DNA from: JANXMY01 sp965246745
GTDB taxonomy: Bacteria > Armatimonadota > Armatimonadia > Armatimonadales > Capsulimonadaceae
DNA length: 64,000 nucleotides
Direction: 5' to 3'
NCBI GenBank assembly: GCA_965246745.1
Contig: OZ251980.1
Span: 806,001 to 870,000, forward strand
Shown: positions 32,619 to 40,057 of the stretch, piece after piece
How positions within the stretch are numbered: position 1 is the first letter of the stretch
Layout of the letters: each line of letters begins with the position of its first letter
Translations under genes and position numbers: made by a program
Notes under the pieces: model-generated
Databases searched by the model: none
Seen by the model: only the letters and a program-made list of their open reading frames with translations
What the model was told of the DNA's origin: nothing

Positions 32619-33509
32619 TTAGGGAACACGCGACGTGGAAACTGGACGTTTTCCCTCGCGCATGGCGGCCAGCTCGGCTTTGCGCTGCTCGCCGACGGCT
32701 TCCAGCGCTTTCTGCCACTGCGGCTTGTACGGGCGCAAGGTTTCCACCAGCGCCGTGGCGACGGCGAGGTTGCGGAACCATTTGTGGTCGGCGGGGACGA
32801 TATACCACGGGGCGTGGGGGGCAGCAGTCGCGCCGAGGGCGTCTTCATACGCCTGGGTGTAGTCGTCCCAAAAGCCGCGCTCATTCCAGTCGCCGGCGGA
32901 CAGCTTCCAGGCTTTTTCGGGGTCCTGCTCCCGTGCCAGCAGCCGCGCTTTCTGCTCGTCTTTCGAGAGGTGCAGAAAGAACTTCAGGACAATCGTATTC
33001 TCGCCCGCCAGCAGCTTCTCGAATTGAACGATTTGGTCATAACGCGCTTGGACAACATCGTCGGAAACTAATTCGTGAACGCGGGTCACGAGCACGTCTT
33101 CGTAATGCGAGCGGTTAAAGATCGTCATCATGCCCTTCGGCGGGGTCTGCTTGTGGATGCGCCACAGAAAATCATGCGCGGCTTCGTCTGGAGTCGGCAC
33201 TTTAAACGACGCCACCGCGCAGCCCTGCGGGTTCATCGAAGACATCACATGCGAGATCGTGCCGTCTTTGCCCGAGGTGTCCAAGCCTTGCAGCACAATC
33301 AAAACGCTGTGGGTCTGCGCCGCGTACAGCCATTCTTGCAGAGCGCTCAGCTCCGCGCCGAGAGTCGCCAGCCCTTCGGCGCTTGCCTCTTTGCTGACTT
33401 CTTTGCCGCCGTTGTCGTCCGGCGCATAGTCGCTCAGATTGACTTTCTGCGCTTTGTCCAGCTTCGCCGCATAGCATACGGTCTTGTCGGTCTTATCGGT
33501 TTTGCTCAT
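32619..33509 (-). CDS. ppk2: Polyphosphate kinase 2 (PPK2 family)
   Basis: 296 aa from the ATG at 33507-33509. PPK2 enzymes phosphorylate nucleoside mono- or diphosphates with polyphosphate. Walker A-like GLDTSGKDG is at 75-83, NRSHYEDVLV at 132-141, and the WKLSAGDWNERGFWDDY lid/helix region follows, with a PWYIVPADHKWFRN block near 247-260. The last nine residues (RPVSTSRVP) are not native-looking: the gene's probable original end lies at 30952-31005, so insertion of foreign DNA replaced the tail. The catalytic core is untouched. Confidence 0.9.
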   Translation of the reverse strand: MSKTDKTDKTVCYAAKLDKAQKVNLSDYAPDDNGGKEVSKEASAEGLATLGAELSALQEWLYAAQTHSVLIVLQGLDTSGKDGTISHVMSSMNPQGCAVASFKVPTPDEAAHDFLWRIHKQTPPKGMMTIFNRSHYEDVLVTRVHELVSDDVVQARYDQIVQFEKLLAGENTIVLKFFLHLSKDEQKARLLAREQDPEKAWKLSAGDWNERGFWDDYTQAYEDALGATAAPHAPWYIVPADHKWFRNLAVATALVETLRPYKPQWQKALEAVGEQRKAELAAMREGKRPVSTSRVP

Positions 33510-33555
33510 GCTCGGTTCCCCCTGCTCCATTGTAGCACACGGGCGGGCGCAAAAA

Positions 33556-33587
33556 AACCGCCGGGGGCTGCTTGGCCCCCGGCGGTT
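33556..33587 (-). terminator. Rho-independent terminator of xisHI
   Basis: 13-bp perfect stem AACCGCCGGGGGC with its complement, 6-nt loop, followed by T7 on the minus strand; 11 bp past the xisI stop. Confidence 0.92.
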
Positions 33588-33597
33588 CCCCGGCGCT

Positions 33598-33933
33598 TTA
33601 GGCCACCGCAAACTCGGTGTCCCGGCGCATCTGCTCGGATTTGAAGCCCAGCACAATGTTTTCTTTTGGCACCCCAAGCGCCACAAGCTCCGTCGCAATC
33701 CCGTCTTCCGTCCGGTCCCAGCGTATCCAGAGCTTGTCGCCGACGATGTCCACATGCGCCAGCGTAAAATGGACACGCTTGCCTTGATCGCGCCCGAACG
33801 TCATCAAAAGATACCTATCTTGGGCACGGTCAAAAACTGTTTCACACGTTAATTCTCCGTGCGAATAGGGAATAGCAGCGTACTCTCCAAAAATGCGCTC
33901 AACCGCACGGCGATATTCTTCTAGTTCGCCCAT
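33598..33933 (-). CDS. xisI: XisI family protein
   Basis: 111 aa, the usual XisI length: YRRAVERIFGEYAA, the FDRAQDRYLLMTFGRDQGKRVH strand pair and IWIRWDRTEDGIA... followed by GVPKENIVLGFKSEQMR. XisI was named as a factor needed, with XisH, for fdxN-element excision in Anabaena; its biochemical function is not settled. Overlaps xisH by 13 bp and is followed by a strong terminator, so xisHI is a closed two-gene unit. Confidence 0.9.
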   Translation of the reverse strand: MGELEEYRRAVERIFGEYAAIPYSHGELTCETVFDRAQDRYLLMTFGRDQGKRVHFTLAHVDIVGDKLWIRWDRTEDGIATELVALGVPKENIVLGFKSEQMRRDTEFAVA

Positions 33934-34337
33934 TGTATAATCACCTCTTGCTCCGGGTCAAAACTCAACACCTGCGCCAAGTTGTTTCGCAGAAGAAGCT
34001 GTCCCAGATCGTCTAAAAAGAGTTCTTCCATGACCTTTTGCGGCACAGCGAGGAACAGCTCACGCCCAGGTTCGATTTCCTGCATGACCGTGCGGTAGAG
34101 AGTAAACTGCCCGAGTGCCCTTTCGAGGTCTGCCATTTCAGACGGTCCGCCGAAGCCCTTGATCTCGACCGCGATAAGCTGCTCGCCTTTAGCTGCTCCA
34201 AGAAGTCGCTCCGCGCCGAGATCAACATACATATCCCGCTTGCCCCAAACAAGGCGCAGCGGGTCATCCGTAATTGTCCAGCCATCTTTGGTAAGAGCAT
34301 TGCGAACGGCGTCGTGGTGTTTGTCTTTGGCAGGCAT
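33921..34337 (-). CDS. xisH: XisH family protein
   Basis: 138 aa from the ATG at 34335-34337 (a TTG two codons upstream overlaps the -10 box). The XisH N-terminus MPAKDKHHDAVRNALTKDGW is clear. The D-(x)n-E-x-K core of an endonuclease-like fold is visible: MYVDLGAERLL and IAVEIKGFGG, followed by DLERALGQFTLY. That makes a PD-(D/E)xK nuclease fold likely. Paired with xisI, mostly a cyanobacterial and filamentous-bacterial module. Confidence 0.9.
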   Translation of the reverse strand: MPAKDKHHDAVRNALTKDGWTITDDPLRLVWGKRDMYVDLGAERLLGAAKGEQLIAVEIKGFGGPSEMADLERALGQFTLYRTVMQEIEPGRELFLAVPQKVMEELFLDDLGQLLLRNNLAQVLSFDPEQEVIIQWAN

Positions 34338-34342
34338 GACCA

Positions 34343-34348
34343 ATTATA
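34343..34348 (-). promoter_or_regulatory. TATAAT box 5 nt before the xisH start
   Basis: Minus-strand TATAAT ends 5 nt before the ATG at 34337; no Shine-Dalgarno. Expected to give a leaderless transcript. Confidence 0.6.
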
Positions 34349-34364
34349 GCACAGACACAAACAA

Positions 34365-34395
34365 AACCGCCGGAGGCCATTGGCCTCCGGCGGTT
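34365..34395 (-). terminator. Rho-independent terminator of groEL
   Basis: 14-bp perfect stem AACCGCCGGAGGCC with its complement and a 3-nt loop, then a T-rich TTTGTTTGTG run on the minus strand; 29 bp past the groEL stop. Confidence 0.9.
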
Positions 34396-34423
34396 CTTTA
34401 TCTTTGCGTCAGGGGAGTGGGGA

Positions 34424-36070
34424 CTAGAAGCCGCCCATGCCGCCCATTCCGGGCATTCCGCCGCCCATGCCGCCGCCGCCGCCGGCGGGCATCGGAGACG
34501 CCTTTTCGGGGCGCTCGGCGACGAGCGCTTCGGTGGATAGGATTAAACCGGCGATGGAGGCCGCGTTCTGCAAGGCCGACCGGGTGACTTTCGCCGGGTC
34601 CACGATGCCCTGCGCGACCAGGTCGCCGAACTCGCCGGTGGCGGCGTTGTAGCCCATCCCGGTCTGCTTGATCTTCTCGACGATGACCGAGCCTTCGACC
34701 CCGGCGTTGTTGGCGATCTGCCGGGCCGGCTCTTCCAATGCGCGGCGGATGATGTTCGCGCCGACCTGCTCGTCGCCTTCGAGGTGCAGGCTGTCGAGAG
34801 CCGAGATGATCTTGATGAGGGTCGTGCCGCCGCCGGGGACGATGCCTTCCTCGACCGCCGCGCGGGTGGCCGACAGCGCATCTTCAATCCGGTGCTTTTT
34901 CTCTTTCAGCTCGGTCTCGGTGGCCGCGCCGACTTGAATGACCGCGACGCCGCCGGAGAGCTTGGCGAGCCGCTCCTGCAATTTCTCTTTGTCGTAGTCG
35001 GAATCGGACTTGTCAATCTGGGCTTTGATCTGCGCGACCCGGCCCTGAATGGACGCCGCCGATCCCTTGCCTTCGACAATCGTGGTATCGTCTTTGGTGA
35101 TGGTCACGCGCTTCGCCGAGCCGAGATACGACTCGTCCACGTTTTTAAGCTGAATGCCCAAATCCTCGGTGATAAAGCGGCCGTCGGTGAGCACCGCGAT
35201 GTCTTCCAGCATGGCTTTCCGGCGGTCGCCGAAGCCCGGCGCTTTCACGGCGACGACGTTGAACGTGCCGCGCAGCTTGTTGACCACCAGGGTCGCCAGC
35301 GCTTCGCCGTCTACATCTTCGGCGATAATCAAGAGCGGGCGGCCTGAGCGGACGACGCTTTCCAGCACCGGCAGCATGTCCTGAATGCTCGAGATTTTCT
35401 TCTCGAAGATCAAGATATACGGGTCGTCCAAGACCGCTTCCAGCCGCTCGGTGTCGGTGACGAAGTACGGCGAAATGTAGCCCTTGTCGAACTGCATGCC
35501 TTCGACCAGTTCCAAAGTCGTCTGCGTGCCTTTGGACTCTTCCACGGTGATAACGCCGTCTTTGCCGACTTTGTCCATCGCATCGGCGATCAGCTCGCCG
35601 ATCAGCGCGATCTTGGCGGAGTTTGTCGCAACCTGGGTGATGGACTCTTTGCCCTGCACCTGCACGGCCAGGGTTTTGATTTCGGCCACGGCGGCTTCGA
35701 CGGCCTTGTCAATGCCGCGCTTGACGGCCAGCGGGTTTGAGCCGGCGGCGACATTTTTCAGCCCTTCGCGGACAATCGCCTGCGCCAGCACGGTCGCGGT
35801 CGTGGTGCCGTCGCCGGCGACATCGTTGGTCTTCGACGCCACTTCGCGCACAAGCTGTGCGCCCATGTTCTCAAACTTGTCTTCGACTTCGATTTCTTTG
35901 GCAATCGTGACGCCGTCGTCTACCAAAGACGGGGAGCCGAACTTCTTCTCTAAAACGACGTAGCGGCCGCGCGGCCCGAGCGTCACTTTGACGGCATCGG
36001 CGAGGGTGTTGACGCCGCGCTCGAGCGCCCGGCGGGCCTGCTCGTCAAACAGTAATTCTTTTGCTGCCAT
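34424..36070 (-). CDS. groL: Chaperonin GroEL (60 kDa)
   Basis: 548 aa ATP-dependent chaperonin forming the double heptameric ring with GroES. Conserved segments: VTLGPRGRYVVLEKKFGSP, the ATP-site DGTTTATVLAQAIV, GVITVEESKGTQTTLELVEG, VEEGIVPGGGT and the Gly/Met-rich tail ending GGMPGMGGMGGF. Directly downstream of groES with a 21-bp gap and its own terminator. Regulated through the CIRCE element upstream of groES. Confidence 0.98.
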   Translation of the reverse strand: MAAKELLFDEQARRALERGVNTLADAVKVTLGPRGRYVVLEKKFGSPSLVDDGVTIAKEIEVEDKFENMGAQLVREVASKTNDVAGDGTTTATVLAQAIVREGLKNVAAGSNPLAVKRGIDKAVEAAVAEIKTLAVQVQGKESITQVATNSAKIALIGELIADAMDKVGKDGVITVEESKGTQTTLELVEGMQFDKGYISPYFVTDTERLEAVLDDPYILIFEKKISSIQDMLPVLESVVRSGRPLLIIAEDVDGEALATLVVNKLRGTFNVVAVKAPGFGDRRKAMLEDIAVLTDGRFITEDLGIQLKNVDESYLGSAKRVTITKDDTTIVEGKGSAASIQGRVAQIKAQIDKSDSDYDKEKLQERLAKLSGGVAVIQVGAATETELKEKKHRIEDALSATRAAVEEGIVPGGGTTLIKIISALDSLHLEGDEQVGANIIRRALEEPARQIANNAGVEGSVIVEKIKQTGMGYNAATGEFGDLVAQGIVDPAKVTRSALQNAASIAGLILSTEALVAERPEKASPMPAGGGGGMGGGMPGMGGMGGF

Positions 36071-36091
36071 TGCGTGTGATTCTCCTTTGAA

Positions 36092-36376
36092 CTAGTTCAA
36101 AATGCCCATAACGTCATTGCCGGTGAGGATAATGACTTCCTCGCCGCCGACCTTGATCTCGGTGCCCCGGTATTTGGCGTAGACGATCTTGTCGCCGACT
36201 TTGACATCCACGGCGCTCAGCTTGCCGCTGTCAAGGGTCTTGCCCGGTCCGACCGCGATGACTTCGCCCTGCTGGGGCTTTTCCTGGGCGGTTTCCGGCA
36301 GGATAATGCCGCCCGTGGTCTGGGTTTCGGCTTCAAGCGCTTTGATGACGATCCGGTCGCCAAGTGGTTTCAGCAT
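36092..36376 (-). CDS. groS: Co-chaperonin GroES (10 kDa)
   Basis: 94 aa, full length: LKPLGDRIVIKALEAE, the mobile loop TQTTGGIILPETAQEKPQQG, VGDKIVYAKYRGTEI and the C-terminal EEVIILTGNDVMGIL. It caps the GroEL ring. GGAGGT precedes the ATG. First gene of the groESL operon; CIRCE and a -10/-35 promoter lie about 60 bp upstream. Confidence 0.98.
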   Translation of the reverse strand: MLKPLGDRIVIKALEAETQTTGGIILPETAQEKPQQGEVIAVGPGKTLDSGKLSAVDVKVGDKIVYAKYRGTEIKVGGEEVIILTGNDVMGILN

Positions 36377-36428
36377 GATGTGATGACCTCCTTCGGTGGG
36401 TGCCGTGTGAATTTATCTGACGCGGAGA

Positions 36429-36458
36429 AGTATACTCAAAAATTAGCACTCGTGTCAA
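36429..36458 (-). promoter_or_regulatory. Sigma-70 promoter of groESL
   Basis: On the minus strand TTGACA (36453-36458) and TATACT (36429-36434), spacer 18 nt. The -35 box falls in the CIRCE loop, so HrcA bound there would block RNA polymerase. Confidence 0.8.
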
Positions 36459-36469
36459 GAGAGTGCTAA
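36443..36469 (-). promoter_or_regulatory. CIRCE operator (HrcA binding site)
   Basis: TTAGCACTC at 36443-36451, 9-nt spacer, GAGTGCTAA at 36461-36469: a perfect match to the 9-9-9 CIRCE consensus, 67 bp upstream of groES. Indicates HrcA-mediated heat-shock control. Confidence 0.97.
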
Positions 36470-36486
36470 CGCGAAGGCAAAAAAGA

Positions 36487-36510
36487 AGCGGCGGCAAAAA
36501 TGCCGCCGCT
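36487..36510 (-). terminator. Terminator of the 615-aa secreted protein gene
   Basis: 10-bp stem AGCGGCGGCA with its complement, AAAA loop; after it the minus strand reads CTTTTTTGCC. It lies 24 bp past the stop of the gene at 36534. Confidence 0.8.
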
Positions 36511-36533
36511 TTCGATTGTGTCCGCCGCTCGGC

Positions 36534-38381
36534 TTATTTCACGCTGAACGAGGCGGCCGGCACCACTTTAGTGATATGGGTGCCGTAATTCGCCAACGCG
36601 CTGCGCCGGGTGGCGGAGCTGGCGGAAACCATTTCCTGCGCCATCCAAATAGCGCCGGTTTCATCCGCCTGGGCTTCCGAATAGTCGCCCCAGCGGGAAA
36701 TGCCTTTGCCGCCGTAGGTCGCATAGCCGGTGAAGCCGTCGGACGGCGCTGCGCCGAGGCTGGAAATGAACAGATTGCTTGCTTTCAGATGCGAGTCCAG
36801 CGGGACATACGCCGCGCTCGGGTAAAAGTCCGGTCCGATCAGCGAGCAGGTAATCACCGCGCCGCCGGAGCCGTTGATCCCAAGTGTCGGATAGGACACC
36901 GTTTCGCCGGGAATCTGAACATAGCCCTGGCGGTTGACCACCCCGGAAACACTGCCGGCGCTGGTAATGCTTGGCGCAATGCTGAAAAAGGTAAACCCCG
37001 AGTTTGCGCCGCGCGGCGCTCCGGCAAAGCTGGTTTCCAGGGCGGAATACAGTCGTCCCTGCGAGTAAGTCACGCTGGTCATGCGCGTGTCGCCGCTGGA
37101 CAGCCGGTCTTCCGCTTCTTTCAAGCCCTGCCCGGTCGGATACGGCCCGGCTTTCTGGATCGCCGCCGTCGGCTGGGTGTACGGCAGGCAGGAAATCAGC
37201 GTGTCGGACAGCGTCAAGTTCGGCGTCTTCGCATCAATCGTGGAGGTGCCGGTGATGGCCCAAATGCCGAGCTGGCTGACGGCGGAGCCGGAAAAGATAG
37301 ACGACAGGAGATACTCGGTGCCGCCGGCGGCCGACGCATACGCGCTGCCTGCGGGAGTTTTCGCCGGCTGAACCGTAAACCCGGCATCGCTGCCGGCAAG
37401 GTCGCCGCCGCTGAACGAGACAATCGGCGTGCTGATGCCGGCCACCAGGTCTGCTTTGGAGACGGCCAGGATGCGCGGTCCTAGAAAATACCCGGTGCCT
37501 AGCAGGGCGAACTGGTTGATGCTCATGTAGAAGCCGTTCGCGTCGGCTCCGAGCTGAACATAGTCGGGCAGAATGTTGGCCGGAACCGTTTTGTTGGTGG
37601 CCGGATCAACAAACGTCGTGCCGATGCTCGGGTCAAACGTGGTATCGAACGTGTACAGCGTATAGCCGCCGGTGGGGTCCGACGAGACGCTGACGGCGAC
37701 GTAGATCGCCGACCGGCCGGTCGGGCTGCCGTCGGGGTTCTGACCGGTGCCCCACTCTTCGATAAAGAAGCGCTTGGAAGTCGGGTCGTAATACGCTCGC
37801 GGGTCGCTCATGGAAACCGCGCCGTAAGTTCCGGTGCCGCGAATATAGGTGGGCGGCAGGCCGAAAAACTGAACGGTCGGCACGGGGGCGGAGACCAAAG
37901 TCCCGTCGGTCTTGTAAACCGCGATGACATTGTTGATGGCCTCGACAATGTAGCCGCTGCCGACCGCCATCGCCTGGTCCGGCGGCTCTTCGCTGAACTG
38001 CGTGTTGAAATACACGCCGCTGCCGGCAAAGCGGTTGTCGTAGTGGCTCAGGCCGTCAAACCCGAACACGCCGGTGGAAGTGGAAGACAGCGGCGAAGGG
38101 CGCGTTTCCGGGGCGCCGATCAGCGCGGCGTCTTCCGGGTCGGTTTCCGGGCTGAACCCGCCCGGCCCGTAGGTGAACCGGAGGTCGTCCGACGGGGTGA
38201 TTGCAGCCACGTTCGGAGTGCGGAACGGCACCAGCGGGCCGGCGGCGGCGCTCAGCGACGTTGTCCCGCTCGGCGGGATCACGTTTTTTGCCACAACCCC
38301 TTTTTGGCTTGCGGCGTGAGTGGAAACCAGCGGGGACGCCAGCGCGGCGGCAGCGCCCAGAGCCATCCAAATTTTCTGCAT
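36534..38381 (-). CDS. Large exported protein of unknown function
   Basis: 615 aa. N-terminal signal peptide (MALGAAAALASPLVSTHAAS). The mature part is rich in Gly/Ser/Thr with short beta-strand-like repeats, for example EAINNVIAVYKTDGTLVS, SDPRAYYDPTSKRFFIEEWG, DYVQLGADANGFYMSINQF, GPRILAVSKADL and YSEAQADETGAIWMAQE. That spacing of Y/F-rich strands with intervening NxxG loops suggests a beta-propeller, as in bacterial secreted sialidase-like proteins, but I recognise no catalytic site. Neighbouring gene downstream is groES; upstream is the PEP-CTERM-like gene. Confidence 0.6.
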   Translation of the reverse strand: MQKIWMALGAAAALASPLVSTHAASQKGVVAKNVIPPSGTTSLSAAAGPLVPFRTPNVAAITPSDDLRFTYGPGGFSPETDPEDAALIGAPETRPSPLSSTSTGVFGFDGLSHYDNRFAGSGVYFNTQFSEEPPDQAMAVGSGYIVEAINNVIAVYKTDGTLVSAPVPTVQFFGLPPTYIRGTGTYGAVSMSDPRAYYDPTSKRFFIEEWGTGQNPDGSPTGRSAIYVAVSVSSDPTGGYTLYTFDTTFDPSIGTTFVDPATNKTVPANILPDYVQLGADANGFYMSINQFALLGTGYFLGPRILAVSKADLVAGISTPIVSFSGGDLAGSDAGFTVQPAKTPAGSAYASAAGGTEYLLSSIFSGSAVSQLGIWAITGTSTIDAKTPNLTLSDTLISCLPYTQPTAAIQKAGPYPTGQGLKEAEDRLSSGDTRMTSVTYSQGRLYSALETSFAGAPRGANSGFTFFSIAPSITSAGSVSGVVNRQGYVQIPGETVSYPTLGINGSGGAVITCSLIGPDFYPSAAYVPLDSHLKASNLFISSLGAAPSDGFTGYATYGGKGISRWGDYSEAQADETGAIWMAQEMVSASSATRRSALANYGTHITKVVPAASFSVK

Positions 38382-38442
38382 CGTGTTTCTTTCTGTGAAA
38401 AGCTTTGAAAAGATTAAAAGAGATTAAACTTGAAATCGTAGG

Positions 38443-39108
38443 CTAAACGGCGGCGGAAGACTTTTTGCGGGCCGCGACAAGCGCTGCGCCGAGGCCGAGC
38501 ATCAAAAGCAGGCCCAAAGAAACCGATGACGACGTTTCCGGCACCGGGCTGGAATTGACCGTGATGTCATCTAGCTCAAGCTGCCCGCCGCCCAAAACGC
38601 CGACCGAAGAAAACGACAGGGCGCTGAACGGCGAGGATGTCGTCAGGCCGGAAAACGTGTACTGCGTGAACAGGCCGTTGTTGCCCGGAGCTGGGCCGTT
38701 GTAGCCGTTGGCGGCGACCGTGATCGGCGCAAGCGTCTGACCGCCGAAGGAGACGTTCAGCACTTCGCCGGGGGTGTCGTCGTTGGCGAAAAACGAGATC
38801 GTGTAAAACTGAGTCGGATCGGTGGCAAAGTTCTGGGTAATGCTGTCGGTGCCGACGCCCGAGTTCAGAAACAAGCTCTGGCTGCCGCTGAACACATACG
38901 CATCCTGATTGTCAATGCCGACTTCGCCGGTGACGGTCCAATAAGGATCAAAGCCGGCACCGGTGGTGTAAAACGTGGTCTGAGCGCCGCTCAAAGTGGC
39001 TGCGCTCTCAAAGCCGCCGTCGCTGACCGTCTGGGCGGAAGCGGTGGAGGTCAGCCCGGCAAGGGCAAGCAGCGCCGCCGAAAGGGCGGTGCGGGAAGAA
39101 AAAGTCAT
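38443..39108 (-). CDS. Exported protein with PEP-CTERM-like C-terminal anchor
   Basis: 221 aa from the ATG at 39106-39108 (AAAGG before it). Signal peptide cleaved near STASA-QT. The mature domain DGGFESAA...QDAYVFSGSQSLFLNSG...SITQNFATDPTQFYTISFF...ELDDITVN resembles the DUF642/carbohydrate-binding jelly-roll proteins. The C-terminus has PVPETSSSVSLGLLLMLGLG, ALVAA, and RKKSSAAV: a VPE(T) motif, hydrophobic helix and basic tail, the arrangement read by exosortase in PEP-CTERM systems. No exosortase in the window. Likely an exopolysaccharide-associated surface protein. Confidence 0.7.
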   Translation of the reverse strand: MTFSSRTALSAALLALAGLTSTASAQTVSDGGFESAATLSGAQTTFYTTGAGFDPYWTVTGEVGIDNQDAYVFSGSQSLFLNSGVGTDSITQNFATDPTQFYTISFFANDDTPGEVLNVSFGGQTLAPITVAANGYNGPAPGNNGLFTQYTFSGLTTSSPFSALSFSSVGVLGGGQLELDDITVNSSPVPETSSSVSLGLLLMLGLGAALVAARKKSSAAV

Positions 39109-39295
39109 AGGAGAGCCTTTCAAATAAATAACGATGGAACACGAAGCTCCAATCAGCGTACCTGCGGCAGCATTGCATCAAGGCAGTCAAAGCGGAAAAA
39201 CGCGCGTCGTTGCGGGGCGCGGTTATGATAGCATTTTTCGGCGCGGATTTGAAGTGTCTGCGCCAAGTATTTTTTGACCTGTCGGCCTGCTTACG

Positions 39296-39362
39296 TTACA
39301 AAAGTATCCCGACCACGCCCTCGGCCATGAGCGACGAGAGCGCTCCGCCGAACATGGCGAGG
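39296..39362 (-). repeat. Duplicated 3' end of nupC (distal repeat of the R-M island)
   Basis: Translated on the minus strand it reads LAMFGGALSSLMAEGVVGIL, then L and TAA, versus LAMFGGALSSLMAACVVGIL, L and TGA at the genuine end of nupC (41566-41632). A 28-bp core (GAGAGCGCTCCGCCGAACAT and on) is identical. So the gene end with its own stop exists twice, 2.27 kb apart, flanking the R-M genes. Confidence 0.85.
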
Positions 39363-39367
39363 ACCGC

Positions 39368-40054
39368 TCAAGCTTCGGTCTCTGCGTCCAGCGCCTCCGC
39401 AGCCATTTCTTCCAGTTTTTCCGGCGTCGGAGGATGAAAAACAAGCGCAAGTATTTGCTCTGCGGTTTTTGGGTTTTGTCCTAGTTTTCCGGTCCAGGAG
39501 CGGCCGGGGTGAACAACATCCCAATCGGATCGGTACTGGTCTTTGCGCCGGCTGCCCGGATCGTGATTGCCGAAGCCGTCCACAGTGGTATTCCAAAGCG
39601 GAAGATACTTCTGAATGGCGCGGCGCTCGCCCAGGCTGATCCAAATATCATCCACAACGAGAAAACGGCAGAAGAAATCGGGGAAATGCAGGTTTGCCGC
39701 CTGCTCAATCGAAGTGGCGTGGTCTTTCAGGCGATTGTACAGCGAAGTTCCACCTGCCGCATCGAGTTCCAATGCGCCTTTGCGGCCGCCCTGCGGGTCC
39801 GCTTTGCCGATGTAAAGGGGAGTGTCAGAACGGTTTTCACGGTTGGCGGCGGCGATGCGGGCGTAGGCCGGGAAGTCACCCACATAATACAGGGCATAAA
39901 TTCCGGCACCCTCAAAAATATCTTCTCTTGGTGCCGAGCCGCGCCCTTTGGACTTCGGGGAGGGAAGCGGGCGAAGCGAACTTGCCGCGAGTTCTCTGAC
40001 AATGTTGTCGCCGATGCTGTTTTTATCCAGCGGATTGTAAGGAATTGGTCGCAT
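39368..40054 (-). CDS. Eco29kI-family GIY-YIG restriction endonuclease
   Basis: 228 aa. GIY motif GIYALYYVGD at 51-60 and YIGKADP at 81-87 define the GIY-YIG core; the conserved Arg/His region LYNRLKDHATSI (105-116) and the Glu/Asn end (LGERRAIQKYLPLWNTTVDGFGNHDPG) complete it, as in Eco29kI, which cuts CCGCGG. The whole length and the N-terminal FNPLDK-like start (YNPLDKNSIGDNIVREL) fit that family. 3 bp from the methyltransferase gene, with which it forms a restriction-modification pair. Confidence 0.88.
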   Translation of the reverse strand: MRPIPYNPLDKNSIGDNIVRELAASSLRPLPSPKSKGRGSAPREDIFEGAGIYALYYVGDFPAYARIAAANRENRSDTPLYIGKADPQGGRKGALELDAAGGTSLYNRLKDHATSIEQAANLHFPDFFCRFLVVDDIWISLGERRAIQKYLPLWNTTVDGFGNHDPGSRRKDQYRSDWDVVHPGRSWTGKLGQNPKTAEQILALVFHPPTPEKLEEMAAEALDAETEA

Positions 40055-40057
40055 GAA

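Noticed and set aside
34424..36376. Possible transfer signature around groESL
   Set aside because: Base composition and CIRCE control are those of a resident housekeeping operon.
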